A stretch of DNA of 64,000 nt from Geoglobus ahangari (GCF_001006045.1 NZ_CP011267.1:930001-994000), one strand, 5' to 3'; numbered from the stretch's first letter, positions 42,298 to 52,251 are shown. A program made the numbers and translations. Notes: a model not told the origin generated them from the sequence alone.

Positions 42298-43022
42298 TAA
42301 TCGGCGTTCTGCACCTCAAACCCCTTCCCGGAAGCCCGCTGTATTCGAGCTTTGACGAGGTTATCGAGCACGCAGTCAGGAATGCGGTCAGGCTTGAGGA
42401 GGGAGGAGTTTCCGCCATACTGGTCGAGAACTTTGGGGATGCGCCTTTTCTGATGGAGGCAGGCAAGGAGACGGTCGCGTGCATGACCGCCGTGATTAAG
42501 GAGGTAATGAGGGAAGTCTCGTTACCAATCGGCGTGAATGTTCTCAGAAACGACGCCATTGCCGCCGCAGCTATAGCCAAGGCCGTAAGGGCGGACTTCA
42601 TCAGGGTGAATCAGGCCATATTCCCGTCCCTCATGCCAGAGGGCGTATCGAGGCCGGTTGCTGGAGAACTGGCGAGATTCATGCGGGCCATAGACCTCAG
42701 GGCCATGGTCTTCGTGGACGTGGGTGTTAAGCACGCTGTCCATCTGGCGAGCTTGGAGGACTATGCGGAGAACATTGAGCGAAGCTTCGCAGATGCCGTG
42801 ATCGTGACAGGTGCATCGACCGGAAGCCCGCCGAGCCTTGACGACGTGAGGCTTTTCAGAGAGCTCTTTTCCATGCCTGTGCTCATTGGGAGCGGTGTTA
42901 ACGACAGAAACATCCTCGAGTTCTCCAAATATGCCGACGCCTTCATAGTGGGCAGCTACTTCAAGAAGCGAGGGGAGGTGGATGTTGAGAGGGTCAGAAG
43001 GCTGTGCAGACTACTGGCCTAA
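42294..43022 (+). CDS. BtpA/SgcQ-family TIM-barrel protein
   Basis: The 242-residue protein opens IIGVLHLKPLPGSP and has LVENFGDAPF, GVNVLRNDA, and VIVTGASTGSPPSLDDV, all typical of the BtpA family. BtpA was named for photosystem I accumulation in cyanobacteria, but archaea have no photosystems. The fold is that of a phosphate-binding barrel and the reaction is unknown. The 3' end overlaps the convergent tgt by 12 bp. Confidence 0.87.
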   Translation: MIIGVLHLKPLPGSPLYSSFDEVIEHAVRNAVRLEEGGVSAILVENFGDAPFLMEAGKETVACMTAVIKEVMREVSLPIGVNVLRNDAIAAAAIAKAVRADFIRVNQAIFPSLMPEGVSRPVAGELARFMRAIDLRAMVFVDVGVKHAVHLASLEDYAENIERSFADAVIVTGASTGSPPSLDDVRLFRELFSMPVLIGSGVNDRNILEFSKYADAFIVGSYFKKRGEVDVERVRRLCRLLA

Positions 43023-44201
43023 CCACTTCCTCTTCAGCTCCTGAAAGGCTCCGCTCTCAATGCTCTCTCTTATCCGCTCCATCAGCCGCATCATGAAGGG
43101 GACGTTGTGGTAGGATGCGAGTCTGAAGAACGTCAGCTCGTTGGCCTTGAATAGGTGCCTCAGGTAGGCCTTTGAGTACGTCTGGCAGACGAAGCAGTCG
43201 CAGCTCTGGTCTATCGGCCCGTGATCCAGCCTGAACTCGCTCCTCTTGATGTGGATCCTGAACTTGTTTCTCCTGCTCCCACCGCTCTCGGGGGATATGA
43301 ACACAACACCTCTCCTCGCCCACCTCGTTGGAGTCACGCAGTCGAATGTGTCCATTCCCCTCTCAACCGACTCGAATATGTCGTCTATCCCGCCTATTCC
43401 GAGGAGGTGCCTCGGCCTTTCAGGGTCGAGCTCGGGAATGACCCACTCGAGGATGTTCAGCATGTCCCTCTTGCTCTTCCCCAGCGATCCTCCTATCCCG
43501 AAGCCATCAAATGGCAGGGAGGAGATGAATCTGGCCGATGCCACTCTGAGATCCTTGTACTCCCCGCCCTGTACTATTCCGAAGATCTTCTGCCTTCTGT
43601 CGTAGCTCTCCAGGCACCTCAGCGCCCACCTGTGGGTTCTCTCCATTGCCTTCTTCGTGTATTCATAGTCTGAGAGCGGAGAGGTACACTCGTCGAAGGC
43701 GAAGATTATGTCGCTTCCGAGGTTTGACTGAATCTCCATGCTCCTTTCCGGCGTGAGCCGAACCTTCCGGCTGTAGAGCGGGTCTCTGAACGTAACGCCA
43801 TCATCATCAACGTAGGCCCATCTCTCCCCCCTGAACTCCACCTCTCTGAGCCCCTCGAGGAATATGTTGTTGGCGATCTTTCCCACGCCATGCTCCTTTC
43901 CGAAGCCGAGAGAGAAGGCCTGAAATCCTCCTGAATCGCTCATCACTATTCCGTCAAAGCTCATGAACCTGTGTATTCCCCCGTACTCCCTTATCAGCTC
44001 GTCTCCCGGCTTCATGTGGAGGTGGTAGGTGTTGGCGATCACGGCCTGAACTCCCATCTCCTTAAGATCCCTTCCGTCCAGTCCCCTCACACTTGCCAGC
44101 GTTGCCACAGGTATGAAAGCGGGAGTATCGAGCCTCTTCCCGTTTACCTTCAGGACTCCTCTTCTCGCCATGCCATCCTCGGCCGTGATGGAGAATTTCA
44201 C
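43011..44201 (-). CDS. tgt: tRNA-guanine transglycosylase of bacterial (queuine-type) architecture
   Basis: The 396-residue TIM-barrel enzyme has IVMSDSGGFQAFSLG carrying the general-base Asp near residue 91, FGIVQGGEYKDLR, and FDCVTPTRWARRG carrying the nucleophilic Asp. The zinc site CDCFVCQTYSKAYLRHL lies near residue 335. There is no PUA domain or long C-terminal extension, so it resembles bacterial Tgt (tRNA position 34) rather than archaeosine TgtA (position 15). The specificity loop reads IGGSLGKSK where bacteria have GGLAVGE, so the base exchanged is uncertain. The start is GTG. Confidence 0.82.
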   Translation of the reverse strand: MKFSITAEDGMARRGVLKVNGKRLDTPAFIPVATLASVRGLDGRDLKEMGVQAVIANTYHLHMKPGDELIREYGGIHRFMSFDGIVMSDSGGFQAFSLGFGKEHGVGKIANNIFLEGLREVEFRGERWAYVDDDGVTFRDPLYSRKVRLTPERSMEIQSNLGSDIIFAFDECTSPLSDYEYTKKAMERTHRWALRCLESYDRRQKIFGIVQGGEYKDLRVASARFISSLPFDGFGIGGSLGKSKRDMLNILEWVIPELDPERPRHLLGIGGIDDIFESVERGMDTFDCVTPTRWARRGVVFISPESGGSRRNKFRIHIKRSEFRLDHGPIDQSCDCFVCQTYSKAYLRHLFKANELTFFRLASYHNVPFMMRLMERIRESIESGAFQELKRKWLGQ

Positions 44202-44421
44202 AGGATTTCTGTTTTTGGACTGGTTATTAAATTACTTTTGTTGGTGCCTGAATAATGGTTATCTTAAGATTTTACGCTAATGTAGGAGCTTAACTCCTTT
44301 TAGATCCCGTTTATGGAGGAGATGGGACTTTGGCAGCTCTATTACTGAACAAACCCTATAAGCTGAACCTGTAAAGTTTTTCGGGGCTATCTTTATATTT
44401 GTGCCACCGGTAAATCAGACC

Positions 44422-45084
44422 ATGAAAATTCTCGCGATAAAGAACCACAGGGCTGAGGGGCTCGGGTACATCGAGGAACTCTTCGCTCAGAAGGGCGTTG
44501 AGTACGAGTACGTTGAGGCGTGGAACGGTGAGAGAAAGGAGGATGGAGACGCGTACATTATCCTCGGCGGCCCAATGGGTGTTTACGAGGCGGAGAAGTA
44601 TCCGTTTCTGAAGTGGGAGATGGAGCTCATCAGGAGGGAGGCCGAGAGAAAGCCGATTCTCGGAATATGCCTCGGGGCCCAGCTAATAGCAGGAGCTTTC
44701 GGGAAAAGGGTCTACCCGTTCAAGAAGGAGATCGGCTGGTTTTACGTAAACAGGGTCGATGATGACCCGCTTTTCGATGGATTTCCGGAGAGGATAGAGG
44801 TGTTCCAGTGGCACGGTGACACCTTCGACCTGCCGGACGGTGCCAGGCTGATATTCACCGGAGATGAGGTGAGAAATCAGGGGTTCAGGGCTGGAGAGGC
44901 GGTTGGCATTCAGTTCCACCTCGAGATGACCCTCGAGCTCATAGAGAAGTGGGTAAAGACCACTGAAGGCGTTCCGGAGAGCATAATCGACGAGAGCGCT
45001 GACAAGATAGAGGAGCACAACAGGCTGTGCGAGATCATGGTGGACAACTTCATAAGGGAGGTCGAACAAAAACACAACCTTTAA
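44422..45084 (+). CDS. Class I glutamine amidotransferase-like protein
   Basis: The 220-residue protein has the nucleophile elbow [14 protein letters not shown] with Cys near residue 82, ILGGPMG upstream, and the catalytic pair in GIQFHLEMT near residue 170. It resembles the GMP synthase-type stand-alone glutamine amidotransferases. The true acceptor is unknown because no synthetase partner is adjacent. The ATG at 44422 lies about 28 nt after CTTTATATTTG, suggesting a leaderless transcript; an in-frame GTG at 44401 falls within the promoter. Confidence 0.85.
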   Translation: MKILAIKNHRAEGLGYIEELFAQKGVEYEYVEAWNGERKEDGDAYIILGGPMGVYEAEKYPFLKWEMELIRREAERKPILGICLGAQLIAGAFGKRVYPFKKEIGWFYVNRVDDDPLFDGFPERIEVFQWHGDTFDLPDGARLIFTGDEVRNQGFRAGEAVGIQFHLEMTLELIEKWVKTTEGVPESIIDESADKIEEHNRLCEIMVDNFIREVEQKHNL

Positions 45085-45121
45085 ACCCTTCACTTTCCAA
45101 AAATTCTCGGAGGTGGTTAAT

Positions 45122-46069
45122 TTGGTAAGCATAAACGAGATGGCCTTGGACATTGTTGAGGACATGCTCGATTTTGAGGAGGAGCTGAGAATTGAGTCCA
45201 AGAAGCTTGAGAACGGAGCTACGGTAATTGACTGCGGTGTAAACGTTCCCGGAAGCTACAACGCGGGAATAATGTATACCGAGATCTGCATGGGTGGTCT
45301 CGCGAGCGTCGACATCGTCGTGGACCACGTCAACGACATTCCGTTCGCGTTCATAACCGAGTACACGGATCACCCGGCAATAGCCTGCCTCGGCAGCCAG
45401 AAGGCTGGGTGGGCAATAAGCGTGGACAAGTACTTCGCAATGGGCAGCGGGCCAGCGAGGGCACTCGCGCTGAAGCCCAAGAAGACGTACGAGCAGATCG
45501 AGTACGAGGACGATGCCGACTATGCTGTCATAGCCCTCGAGGCGAGCAAGCTGCCCGACGAGAAGGTGATCGAGTACATCGCCAAGGAGTGTGACGTTGA
45601 GCCGTCCAACGTTTACGCCGTCGTCGCTCCAACTGCCAGCATAGTTGGAAGCGTGCAGATCTCGGGCAGAATAGTCGAGACGGGCATTTACAAGATGGCC
45701 GAGATTGGCTACGACCCCAAGAAGATTCTGTATGGCGCGGGCAAGTGCCCCATCGCTCCGATCCTTGAGGACGACCTGAAGGCGATGGGTGCGACGAACG
45801 ACAGCATGATGTACTACGGAAGCGTTTACCTCACGGTCACAGAGTACGACGAGATCCTGAAGAACGTGCCGAGCAACACCAGCAGGGACTACGGAAAGCC
45901 GTTCTACGAGATATTCAAGGCAGCCAACTACGACTTCTACAAGATAGACCCGCACCTCTTCGCTCCCGCCCAGATAGTCATAAACGACAAGTCGACCGGA
46001 AAGACCTACGTTCACGGAAAGCTGAACGCTGAGGTGTTGCTGAAGAGCTATCAGATTGTAACGGAGTGA
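45122..46069 (+). CDS. mch: Methenyltetrahydromethanopterin cyclohydrolase
   Basis: The 315-residue enzyme matches Mch: [14 protein letters not shown] at the start, then [31 protein letters not shown] and [10 protein letters not shown]. It interconverts methenyl- and formyl-H4MPT in the C1 branch that links formylmethanofuran to CODH/ACS. The start is TTG at 45122, placed 5 nt after GGAGGTGG (45109-45116); an in-frame GTG at 45113 lies inside that site. The product is placed just before the converging fwd cluster. Confidence 0.95.
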   Translation: MVSINEMALDIVEDMLDFEEELRIESKKLENGATVIDCGVNVPGSYNAGIMYTEICMGGLASVDIVVDHVNDIPFAFITEYTDHPAIACLGSQKAGWAISVDKYFAMGSGPARALALKPKKTYEQIEYEDDADYAVIALEASKLPDEKVIEYIAKECDVEPSNVYAVVAPTASIVGSVQISGRIVETGIYKMAEIGYDPKKILYGAGKCPIAPILEDDLKAMGATNDSMMYYGSVYLTVTEYDEILKNVPSNTSRDYGKPFYEIFKAANYDFYKIDPHLFAPAQIVINDKSTGKTYVHGKLNAEVLLKSYQIVTE

Positions 46070-46107
46070 AACACAACCTTTTTCTTTTTCGTTTTCCACT
46101 TTCTTTC

Positions 46108-46815
46108 ATGGAGGTTATCAGAAGGGTTTTTGAGAGTAAAGACGGTCTGGAGGTTCCGGCCTTCCACGTTTCTGCTGGGAAAGAAAGGGCTGTGCTCGTT
46201 GTCCACGGATATTCTTCCTCAAAATCCGAGTGGCTCGGCTTTTCTTACGAACTTGCGGAAAAGGGGGCTGATGTCTTCGCCATCGACCTTAGAGGCCACG
46301 GCGACAACCCGAACCCTCTGGACGAGAACGTCCTCGCCGACGTTGAAGGAGCTATTGAGGTGCTTAGGGAAGAGTACGGGAAGGTTTATGCGGTCGGACA
46401 CTCCCTCGGAGCATTGCTCAGTCTCAGCAGCTCCGCTGACTTTGTGTATGCGATCTCCCCACCTCTGTCAGCCAAGCTCCCTCCCGAGCCTGTGTTCATG
46501 CTCAGGCTGAACTCCTGCAGGGTGAGGGAGAAGGATGATGGTGTGCTGTTCAGGATCCTCGAGAAGTACACGCCTCCAGAGAGGAATGGGAATGCCGTGG
46601 TTTTCTATGGCAAGGGAGAGTCCAAGGGGATTCAGATGGGCATAAAAGCATGGGCTGAGGGCAGAAACGTAAGAGTTGTGGAGGTGGGCGAGAATCAGGC
46701 CACACTGCCAGAAATCGAGGTGGACGCGGAAAAGCTGAAGAACTACCTGCCCAACTTCACAAGCCACCTGTCTGTAGTTGCGGCAAGAAAAATAGTGGAG
46801 GAAATCAGATTTTGA
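46108..46815 (+). CDS. Alpha/beta-hydrolase
   Basis: The 235-residue hydrolase has LVVHGYSSSKSEW (oxyanion region), DLRGHGDNPNP and the nucleophile elbow GHSLGALL with the catalytic Ser near residue 100. Substrate prediction is not possible. The C-terminal third is short and the catalytic acid and His are not obvious; HLSVVA near the end may supply His. The 3' end overlaps fwdC by 11 bp in convergent orientation. T-rich sequence at 46079-46105 may end mch transcription. Confidence 0.82.
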   Translation: MEVIRRVFESKDGLEVPAFHVSAGKERAVLVVHGYSSSKSEWLGFSYELAEKGADVFAIDLRGHGDNPNPLDENVLADVEGAIEVLREEYGKVYAVGHSLGALLSLSSSADFVYAISPPLSAKLPPEPVFMLRLNSCRVREKDDGVLFRILEKYTPPERNGNAVVFYGKGESKGIQMGIKAWAEGRNVRVVEVGENQATLPEIEVDAEKLKNYLPNFTSHLSVVAARKIVEEIRF

Positions 46816-47509
46816 CTATCTTCCCCTCTCCGTTGACGAGAACGTCTCCAACCCAGCCGTCCTCGGCCTTTCTGAAGGTCGGCAGAAGGTCGAAGTTGCC
46901 CCCTATCTTTATTATGCCTCCTTTCATATCTCCGCCAACGAATCCGCAGTCTCCGTGGATCACGATCTCTCCGCCCTTCATCTCTGTACCGATGAAGTCT
47001 CCTGCGGAGCCCTTTATCTCTATCACTCCTCCGGCCATCTTCTCTCCAATGTAGTTGCCCGCATTTCCTTCAATTGTTATCCCTCCACCCTGCATTCCCG
47101 TGACGTCTCCGTAGTACGCGCAGCCTATCAGGTTCTTCGCGTTCCCCTTCACCACTATCTCTCCATCCTTCATCTCAGCTCCGAGCCAGTCGTCAGCGTT
47201 CCCCTCGATCACGATCCTTCCGCCCTTCATGTACGCACCGCAGTTTGCTCCGACGTTGCCCTTCACGACTATCTCTCCCTCGCTCATTCCTGCACCTATC
47301 CACTTGACCTTTGAGAAGTCTCCGTCGAGCACGAGCTTCTTCTCGTCTCCCTGCATCTCTATCTCGAAAAGCTCCTCGAGGCTCTTCTCGAGCTTCCCGT
47401 ACCAGACCTTAAAGCTCCTGATCTCCTCGAGGCCCTTCTCGGCAAGATCTGGCGTAAGCTCTGCCTCGACGCTAACCTCAAACTCGAACTTCGGCTTCAG
47501 GATGAGCAT
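46805..47509 (-). CDS. fwdC: Formylmethanofuran dehydrogenase subunit C
   Basis: The 234-residue protein is dominated by a right-handed beta-helix of G-x-I-V-x-G repeats (for example GEIVVKGNVGANCGAYMKGG and repeats at 13-20 residue periodicity), as in FwdC and the C-terminal domain of glutamate synthase. It is a structural subunit of the complex. It lies 1 bp downstream of fwdA and ends the D-B-A-C operon. Confidence 0.93.
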   Translation of the reverse strand: MLILKPKFEFEVSVEAELTPDLAEKGLEEIRSFKVWYGKLEKSLEELFEIEMQGDEKKLVLDGDFSKVKWIGAGMSEGEIVVKGNVGANCGAYMKGGRIVIEGNADDWLGAEMKDGEIVVKGNAKNLIGCAYYGDVTGMQGGGITIEGNAGNYIGEKMAGGVIEIKGSAGDFIGTEMKGGEIVIHGDCGFVGGDMKGGIIKIGGNFDLLPTFRKAEDGWVGDVLVNGEGKIVKI

Positions 47510-47510
47510 T

Positions 47511-49196
47511 TCAGTTCACCTCCAGCCTCTCGGGACTCCTCATCCAGTAGTCATCAACACCGTAGTTCCTCCTCTCTACGCTGTAATACTCGAAGAAGCT
47601 GTTCAGATCCTCGTCTATTGCCTGCATGTCCACCTTCTTCCTTGCGTCAACCCAGTATGTCCTGCCCCACGTCTCTGCCACAATCGCACCGTCTCTGACA
47701 ACTACCTCTCCGCCCTTGATTGTGTAAACGGGCCTTCTGAACTCCGCGTTTATCACATCGTACTGGGCAGACGGGTCAACCTCTGCCGGGTTGATGTTGT
47801 AGATCGCTATGTCGGCATCAGCCCCAACACCGAGGTGGCCCTTGTTCTCGAGCCCGAGGACTCTCGCGGGCAGACTTCTGGTCATCTGCACGACCTCGTA
47901 CAATGTCTTCTCCACGTCAATTGCTGCGAGGCTCGTCGCCTTCTGCACGTACGGGCTGACCCTCTCAAGCTCCTTCTCCCTCATCCTCTTGCTCATCAGC
48001 ATCGCCATTATGTAGGGATATTCGGTGTAGGGCCCTCCGTTTGGATAATCTGTGGAGAGCACGACCTTGTCGCTGTCTACGAGCAGGCCAAGCTCGAGGC
48101 CGATTGCCCACTGTAAAGCGTGCACAGGGTTCTTTGGCAGGTAAACTATCGGCACTATGCCAGCTCCACCCTCAATCTCGCTGTCCTTGTTGCTCCACCT
48201 CGCTCCCGTGAGCTTGTGAAGCGTGAACTGGAACGGAGCGTCTCCTGTCATTGCCGTTGCGTGGCCGAAGATCGGCTGTCCCATGTCTATGGTGACGTTG
48301 TCCATCGAGTTCACGACCTTAGCAATTTCTTCAGCTCCGCTCGCCACATCCCTCCACGAGCTTCCCGCATATGCGTTGAACTGGACGTGCGTTACGTGAA
48401 GAACCTGCCTGTCGTCGTTCTTCATCCCGGAGACGAGTTTCATAGTCTCTATGGTCGTCTGGTAGTTGCCCGGAACTCCCAGGTTGTTGCAGTGGAGGTG
48501 GACCGAGTGGGGGAGGTTCAGCTCCTCGTTCGCCTTCACAAGCTCGGTGATGATCTCCCTCGGCGTAACGCCAAAGTTGGGCACCTCGTCATCCAAGCTC
48601 CTCACGTTTCCGCCGTACATCCAGGCCTCAACCCCACCCGGGTTCACGACCTTGACTCCGAATCCCTTCGTCCTCTCGAGGGCCCATGCTATGAACGCCT
48701 TCAGCTTCTCCCTGTCCTTCTCGGCGGTGAACTTGAAGACCGGGTGCCAGTTCCCGAAGACAGGAAGGGCCGCCTTGTCAACAACCGGGATGGCGTCAAG
48801 CTCCTCGTGGGTGTGGGGGCTGCCTATCGGCGGGCTTGCAGCCTCAACGGCTGTCGTGTAACCGATCTTCGCGTACTCATAACCGATTGCTGGGGATGTG
48901 AGCAGAACCCTGCCCATCGAGGCCCTGAGCTTGCCTGCAGTCTGTCTGACAATCCTCATCTCCTCGGGCCTCATGGTTCTGCCAGTGTTGATCTTGCTTC
49001 CAGCTATGTGAGCGTGCATGTCAACTCCGCCGGCAAGAACGAGCTTGTTGTTAGCGTCAATTACCTGACACTCGTTCTTGTTAACCTCGCTCTCCTCAAC
49101 GATCTTTCCATCTTTGACGAAGATGTCCATCTTCTCTCCGTCAATCCCGTTCTTGGGATCGATAACAATTCCGTTCTTAATCCAGAGCATTTTCAT
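47511..49196 (-). CDS. fwdA: Formylmethanofuran dehydrogenase subunit A (amidohydrolase)
   Basis: The 561-residue metal-dependent amidohydrolase has the dinuclear zinc motif GGVDMHAHIAG (HxH near residue 60), VHLHCNNLGVPG around residue 240 and DYPNGGPYTEYPYIM near residue 400. In the structurally known enzyme FwdA condenses formate made by FwdBD with methanofuran. The ATG at 49196 overlaps the fwdB stop (TGATG); a GTG at 49199 and an ATG at 49190 are alternatives. Confidence 0.95.
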   Translation of the reverse strand: MKMLWIKNGIVIDPKNGIDGEKMDIFVKDGKIVEESEVNKNECQVIDANNKLVLAGGVDMHAHIAGSKINTGRTMRPEEMRIVRQTAGKLRASMGRVLLTSPAIGYEYAKIGYTTAVEAASPPIGSPHTHEELDAIPVVDKAALPVFGNWHPVFKFTAEKDREKLKAFIAWALERTKGFGVKVVNPGGVEAWMYGGNVRSLDDEVPNFGVTPREIITELVKANEELNLPHSVHLHCNNLGVPGNYQTTIETMKLVSGMKNDDRQVLHVTHVQFNAYAGSSWRDVASGAEEIAKVVNSMDNVTIDMGQPIFGHATAMTGDAPFQFTLHKLTGARWSNKDSEIEGGAGIVPIVYLPKNPVHALQWAIGLELGLLVDSDKVVLSTDYPNGGPYTEYPYIMAMLMSKRMREKELERVSPYVQKATSLAAIDVEKTLYEVVQMTRSLPARVLGLENKGHLGVGADADIAIYNINPAEVDPSAQYDVINAEFRRPVYTIKGGEVVVRDGAIVAETWGRTYWVDARKKVDMQAIDEDLNSFFEYYSVERRNYGVDDYWMRSPERLEVN

Positions 49197-50452
49197 CACC
49201 CTTCGAGCTTCTCTTCTACAATTTTCAGCATCTCGTGCAGGATCTTCTCGTCGCTCCAGTATTGCGAGTCAACAAGCTTCTTAACTCTCAGCACAATCCC
49301 GTCCATCCTGTAGACGTTGCCCTCGGCCTCTATGCCTGCAACTGCCGAAGGAATCACAACGTTGGACAGTAAGGTTGTCATGTTGGGGAACGGGTCGATC
49401 TGTATCACGGGGATCTTCTTCATGTGCTCAACAGCCTTTCTCGGGAAGTGGGCTGCGGGATCGCTTGAAACCACCAGCATCGCATCACAGTCCCTTCTGA
49501 GGAGCATCTCGACCGCTGAGAACTCTGCAGGGGAGAACCTCGGATACCCGCGGCTGAAGTCGATCCCGTACTGGTATCCAACCTCCCACGCCGGCACCTC
49601 TCCTGCCCCGACGACGTTGTAGTGTCCTCTCATCGGCCAGATTATCCACCTCGTGTACCTGTTCAGGAGCTGGATGAGCTTGACAGCGTTCTCAACGTTC
49701 CTGTCCCTCCCCCTCGACTGGGTGACTCCGAGACCGTAGAATATCACTCCGTACTTCGCACTCTTCATCTCCTCGGCAAGCTCCGCAAGCTCCTCCTTCG
49801 GAACACCTCCGACCTCGTCAGCCTCGATGTCCTCTCCCTTGGCAAGCGCTCTAAGGGCTGAGATTATCGCGTAGTCGTAGCCGGGCCTTATCTGGATGAA
49901 CTTGTCCGCCATGCTCGCCGACTTGGTCTTCCTGACATCAACAACAACCACTTTCCTGTCCTTCCTGTTCTTTATCAGGAATCCCTTGGCCATCACGCTG
50001 TACCTCGTCGGATGTCTTGGGTGAGCTTCAAGCGGGTTGCTGCCCCAGAATATCACCATGTCCGCCCTGTTCTTGACGGCTCCGAGAGATCCGCCGGGGA
50101 TTCCCTCCTCTATCACCGCGAGCGTTCCCGGAGCGTGGCAGACGCTCGCGCACTGGTCGTAAACGCCCCTGACCTTCTCGGTCAGCAGCACCCCGTACCT
50201 TATCGCCTCGTTCACAGTCGAGGCCCACCCGTAGAGCAGAGGCTTTTTCGCAGAAACGAGAATTTCCACGGCCTTTTCGATCGCCTCCTCGTAGCTCACT
50301 TCCTTTCCATCTACCATCGGGCTCTTGATCCTCTCCTTCTCCCTGAACTTAGCAAGCCCGAGGGCGCAGAGCTTCTTCCCCTTCTGCGTGTTCACGTCAA
50401 ACTCCACGTCATCGCAAACGTTTCCACAAAACGTGCAGATTGCGTACGCCAT
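49196..50452 (-). CDS. fwdB: Formylmethanofuran dehydrogenase subunit B
   Basis: The 418-residue catalytic subunit has the N-terminal cluster motif CTFCGNVC (residues 6-13) with a further Cys in KKLCALG. The active-site Cys105-His106 lies in ASVCHAPG, and IWPMRGHYNVVGA carries the conserved Arg. The Cys-His pair matches formate-dehydrogenase-type active sites, so this copy looks fully competent for CO2 reduction or formate oxidation on W or Mo. It follows fwdD without a gap (TGAATG). Confidence 0.95.
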   Translation of the reverse strand: MAYAICTFCGNVCDDVEFDVNTQKGKKLCALGLAKFREKERIKSPMVDGKEVSYEEAIEKAVEILVSAKKPLLYGWASTVNEAIRYGVLLTEKVRGVYDQCASVCHAPGTLAVIEEGIPGGSLGAVKNRADMVIFWGSNPLEAHPRHPTRYSVMAKGFLIKNRKDRKVVVVDVRKTKSASMADKFIQIRPGYDYAIISALRALAKGEDIEADEVGGVPKEELAELAEEMKSAKYGVIFYGLGVTQSRGRDRNVENAVKLIQLLNRYTRWIIWPMRGHYNVVGAGEVPAWEVGYQYGIDFSRGYPRFSPAEFSAVEMLLRRDCDAMLVVSSDPAAHFPRKAVEHMKKIPVIQIDPFPNMTTLLSNVVIPSAVAGIEAEGNVYRMDGIVLRVKKLVDSQYWSDEKILHEMLKIVEEKLEG

Positions 50453-50821
50453 TCACTCCACCCCTAAAAGCTCCTTTACCGACTTTACACTCTCGTCCGT
50501 TTTCTCTACAGTCCCCCTTACTCCCTTGAACCTCGGCATTCCAGTGCCGTCAGTGTCGTCTGCGATGACCTGATTCGCATACGGACCCATCGGGATGAAA
50601 ACAACCCCCTTCGGCACTTCTCCAACTCTCGCGAAGACCACAACCTCTCCGAACTCGGTCTTCACCTTCACCCTGTCTCCATCCTTGAGACCGAGCTTTC
50701 TGAAGTCCTCCTCGTTGATCTCGCAGTAGCTGACGGCCTTGAAATACGCGTCGGAAAGCTTTTCCTCGACCGTTTTGCCCTGATCAATGGTTCTGCCAGA
50801 AATAATCTCAACTTCTATCAT
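50453..50821 (-). CDS. fwdD: Formylmethanofuran dehydrogenase subunit D
   Basis: The 122-residue molybdopterin-dinucleotide-binding domain has LGLKDGDRVKVKTEFGEVVV and GVVFIPMGPYANQVI. It caps the pterin cofactor of FwdB. It is the first gene of the D-B-A-C operon and is divergently arranged with the DIPP synthase gene. The ATG at 50821 is preferred to a GTG at 50830. Confidence 0.93.
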   Translation of the reverse strand: MIEVEIISGRTIDQGKTVEEKLSDAYFKAVSYCEINEEDFRKLGLKDGDRVKVKTEFGEVVVFARVGEVPKGVVFIPMGPYANQVIADDTDGTGMPRFKGVRGTVEKTDESVKSVKELLGVE

Positions 50822-50932
50822 CTCAGACACCGTTATTTTTTAAGAGCAGTCTGCTTAGATGATATTTAACGATTGCTATTTTTCCCGAAAGGACGATTAA
50901 CTATTTCTGCCGCAAGCTGAAAATTTTCAAAC

Positions 50933-52192
50933 ATGAGGGCGGTCCTGCTCTGTTCGGGACTCGCCACGAGAATGAGGGGCAGGATAAAGCCCCTCGTCAA
51001 GGTGGGCGGGAGGGAGATCCTCTACAGGACGATCACACTCCTCAGAACTCATGGAATTGACGAATTCGTGATCGTCGTTAATCGTAAAAACAAAGAGGCT
51101 ATAGAGGAGTTTTTGCAAAGGATCGGGGTTAATTACAGGCTGGTGGTCAACGATTCTCCTGAGAGGGGAAACGGCTACTCCCTGTATCTCGCCAGAAATC
51201 ACGTGTCCGGAAGGTTTGTCCTCGCGATGGGTGACCACGTTTTCGGCGAGGACTTCGTGAGGGAGGCTCTGAAGGGGGAAGGTCTGGTCTGCGATGGGGA
51301 GCCGAGGTACGTGAGCCTTGATGAGGCGACGAAGGTTGTGGTTGAGGATGGCAGGGTGAGGGACATAGGGAAGCACCTGAAAGATTTCTGCTGCGTTGAT
51401 ACTGGCTTTTTCGTTCTGGACGACTCCATCTTCGATCACGCGGAAGAGCTCGTGAGAGAGCGGGAAGCTGTCGAGCTGTCCGAGATCGTGAAGAGGGCAG
51501 GACTGAAGATCCATCGCGTGGATGGAAGGCTCTGGATGGATGTGGACACTCCCGATGACGTGAGAAGGGCAGAAAAGGCTCTGTTCAGCCTCGCCGTAAA
51601 GGGTGAGGACGGCTTCATTTCAAAGCACATCAACAGGAAGATCTCCACGAGGATCTCGAGGATGCTGGTAAACAGGATCTCCCCAAACCACGCCACGCTC
51701 CTCTCATTCCTCGTGGGAGTTATCTCGTCCCTTTCCGTGCTTGTCAGCATCCCCCTTGCCGGACTGATATACCAGCTAAGCTCAATCCTCGACGGGGTGG
51801 ATGGTGAGATCGCGAGGGTGGCGATGAAGACGTTGAAAATCGGAGGGTGGGTGGACTCCATCCTCGACAGGGTGGTGGACTTCCTCTTTCTCTCCATTCT
51901 GGCCTATGCCACGCTGAGAACTCCTCAGGAGTTCTTTGTGGCCATGCTCGCAATCTTTGGCTCGTTCATGGTGAGCTACGTGGCTGAGAAATACAGGGCG
52001 GATTTTGGAGAGAGCATCTACAGGAAGATCAGGGTGAGAGTTCCGGGGAAGAGAGATGAGAGGGTGTTTCTCGTGATGGTTTTCTGTCTGCTCTACCCAT
52101 ATCTGCCTACAGTCTACCTTTTTGCTCTGCTCGCTCTAATCACGTTTGGCAGGGTGGGGGAGATGGTTGTGAAAGCAGCTCGGAAGAATTGA
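50933..52192 (+). CDS. Bifunctional inositol-1-phosphate cytidylyltransferase / di-myo-inositol-phosphate phosphate synthase
   Basis: The 419-residue fusion has an N-terminal nucleotidyltransferase domain (LLCSGLATRMRGRIKPLVKV, residues 5-24; WMDVDTPDD near 200). A C-terminal CDP-alcohol phosphotransferase domain follows, with DGVDGEIAR and, further on, GGWVDSILDR, the complete D-G-x-x-x-x-A-R and G-x-x-x-D-x-x-x-D pattern. Three or four membrane helices follow. This architecture makes di-myo-inositol phosphate, a heat-protective solute of hyperthermophiles, at the membrane. The last phosphatase of the pathway is not seen here. Confidence 0.92.
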   Translation: MRAVLLCSGLATRMRGRIKPLVKVGGREILYRTITLLRTHGIDEFVIVVNRKNKEAIEEFLQRIGVNYRLVVNDSPERGNGYSLYLARNHVSGRFVLAMGDHVFGEDFVREALKGEGLVCDGEPRYVSLDEATKVVVEDGRVRDIGKHLKDFCCVDTGFFVLDDSIFDHAEELVREREAVELSEIVKRAGLKIHRVDGRLWMDVDTPDDVRRAEKALFSLAVKGEDGFISKHINRKISTRISRMLVNRISPNHATLLSFLVGVISSLSVLVSIPLAGLIYQLSSILDGVDGEIARVAMKTLKIGGWVDSILDRVVDFLFLSILAYATLRTPQEFFVAMLAIFGSFMVSYVAEKYRADFGESIYRKIRVRVPGKRDERVFLVMVFCLLYPYLPTVYLFALLALITFGRVGEMVVKAARKN

Positions 52193-52251
52193 GGATTTTG
52201 GATATGTTTTTGTAAACATTTAAGTAATTTTATCATGGACATTTAGGTGGT

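Noticed and set aside
44202-44421. Intergenic region before the glutamine amidotransferase, considered for an RNA gene or riboswitch
   Set aside because: I found a TATA box near 44391 but no stable helix pattern or recognisable RNA element.
47090-47330. Repeating ATCTCTCC-like blocks
   Set aside because: They encode the beta-helix repeats of FwdC on the minus strand and are not a DNA-level repeat element.
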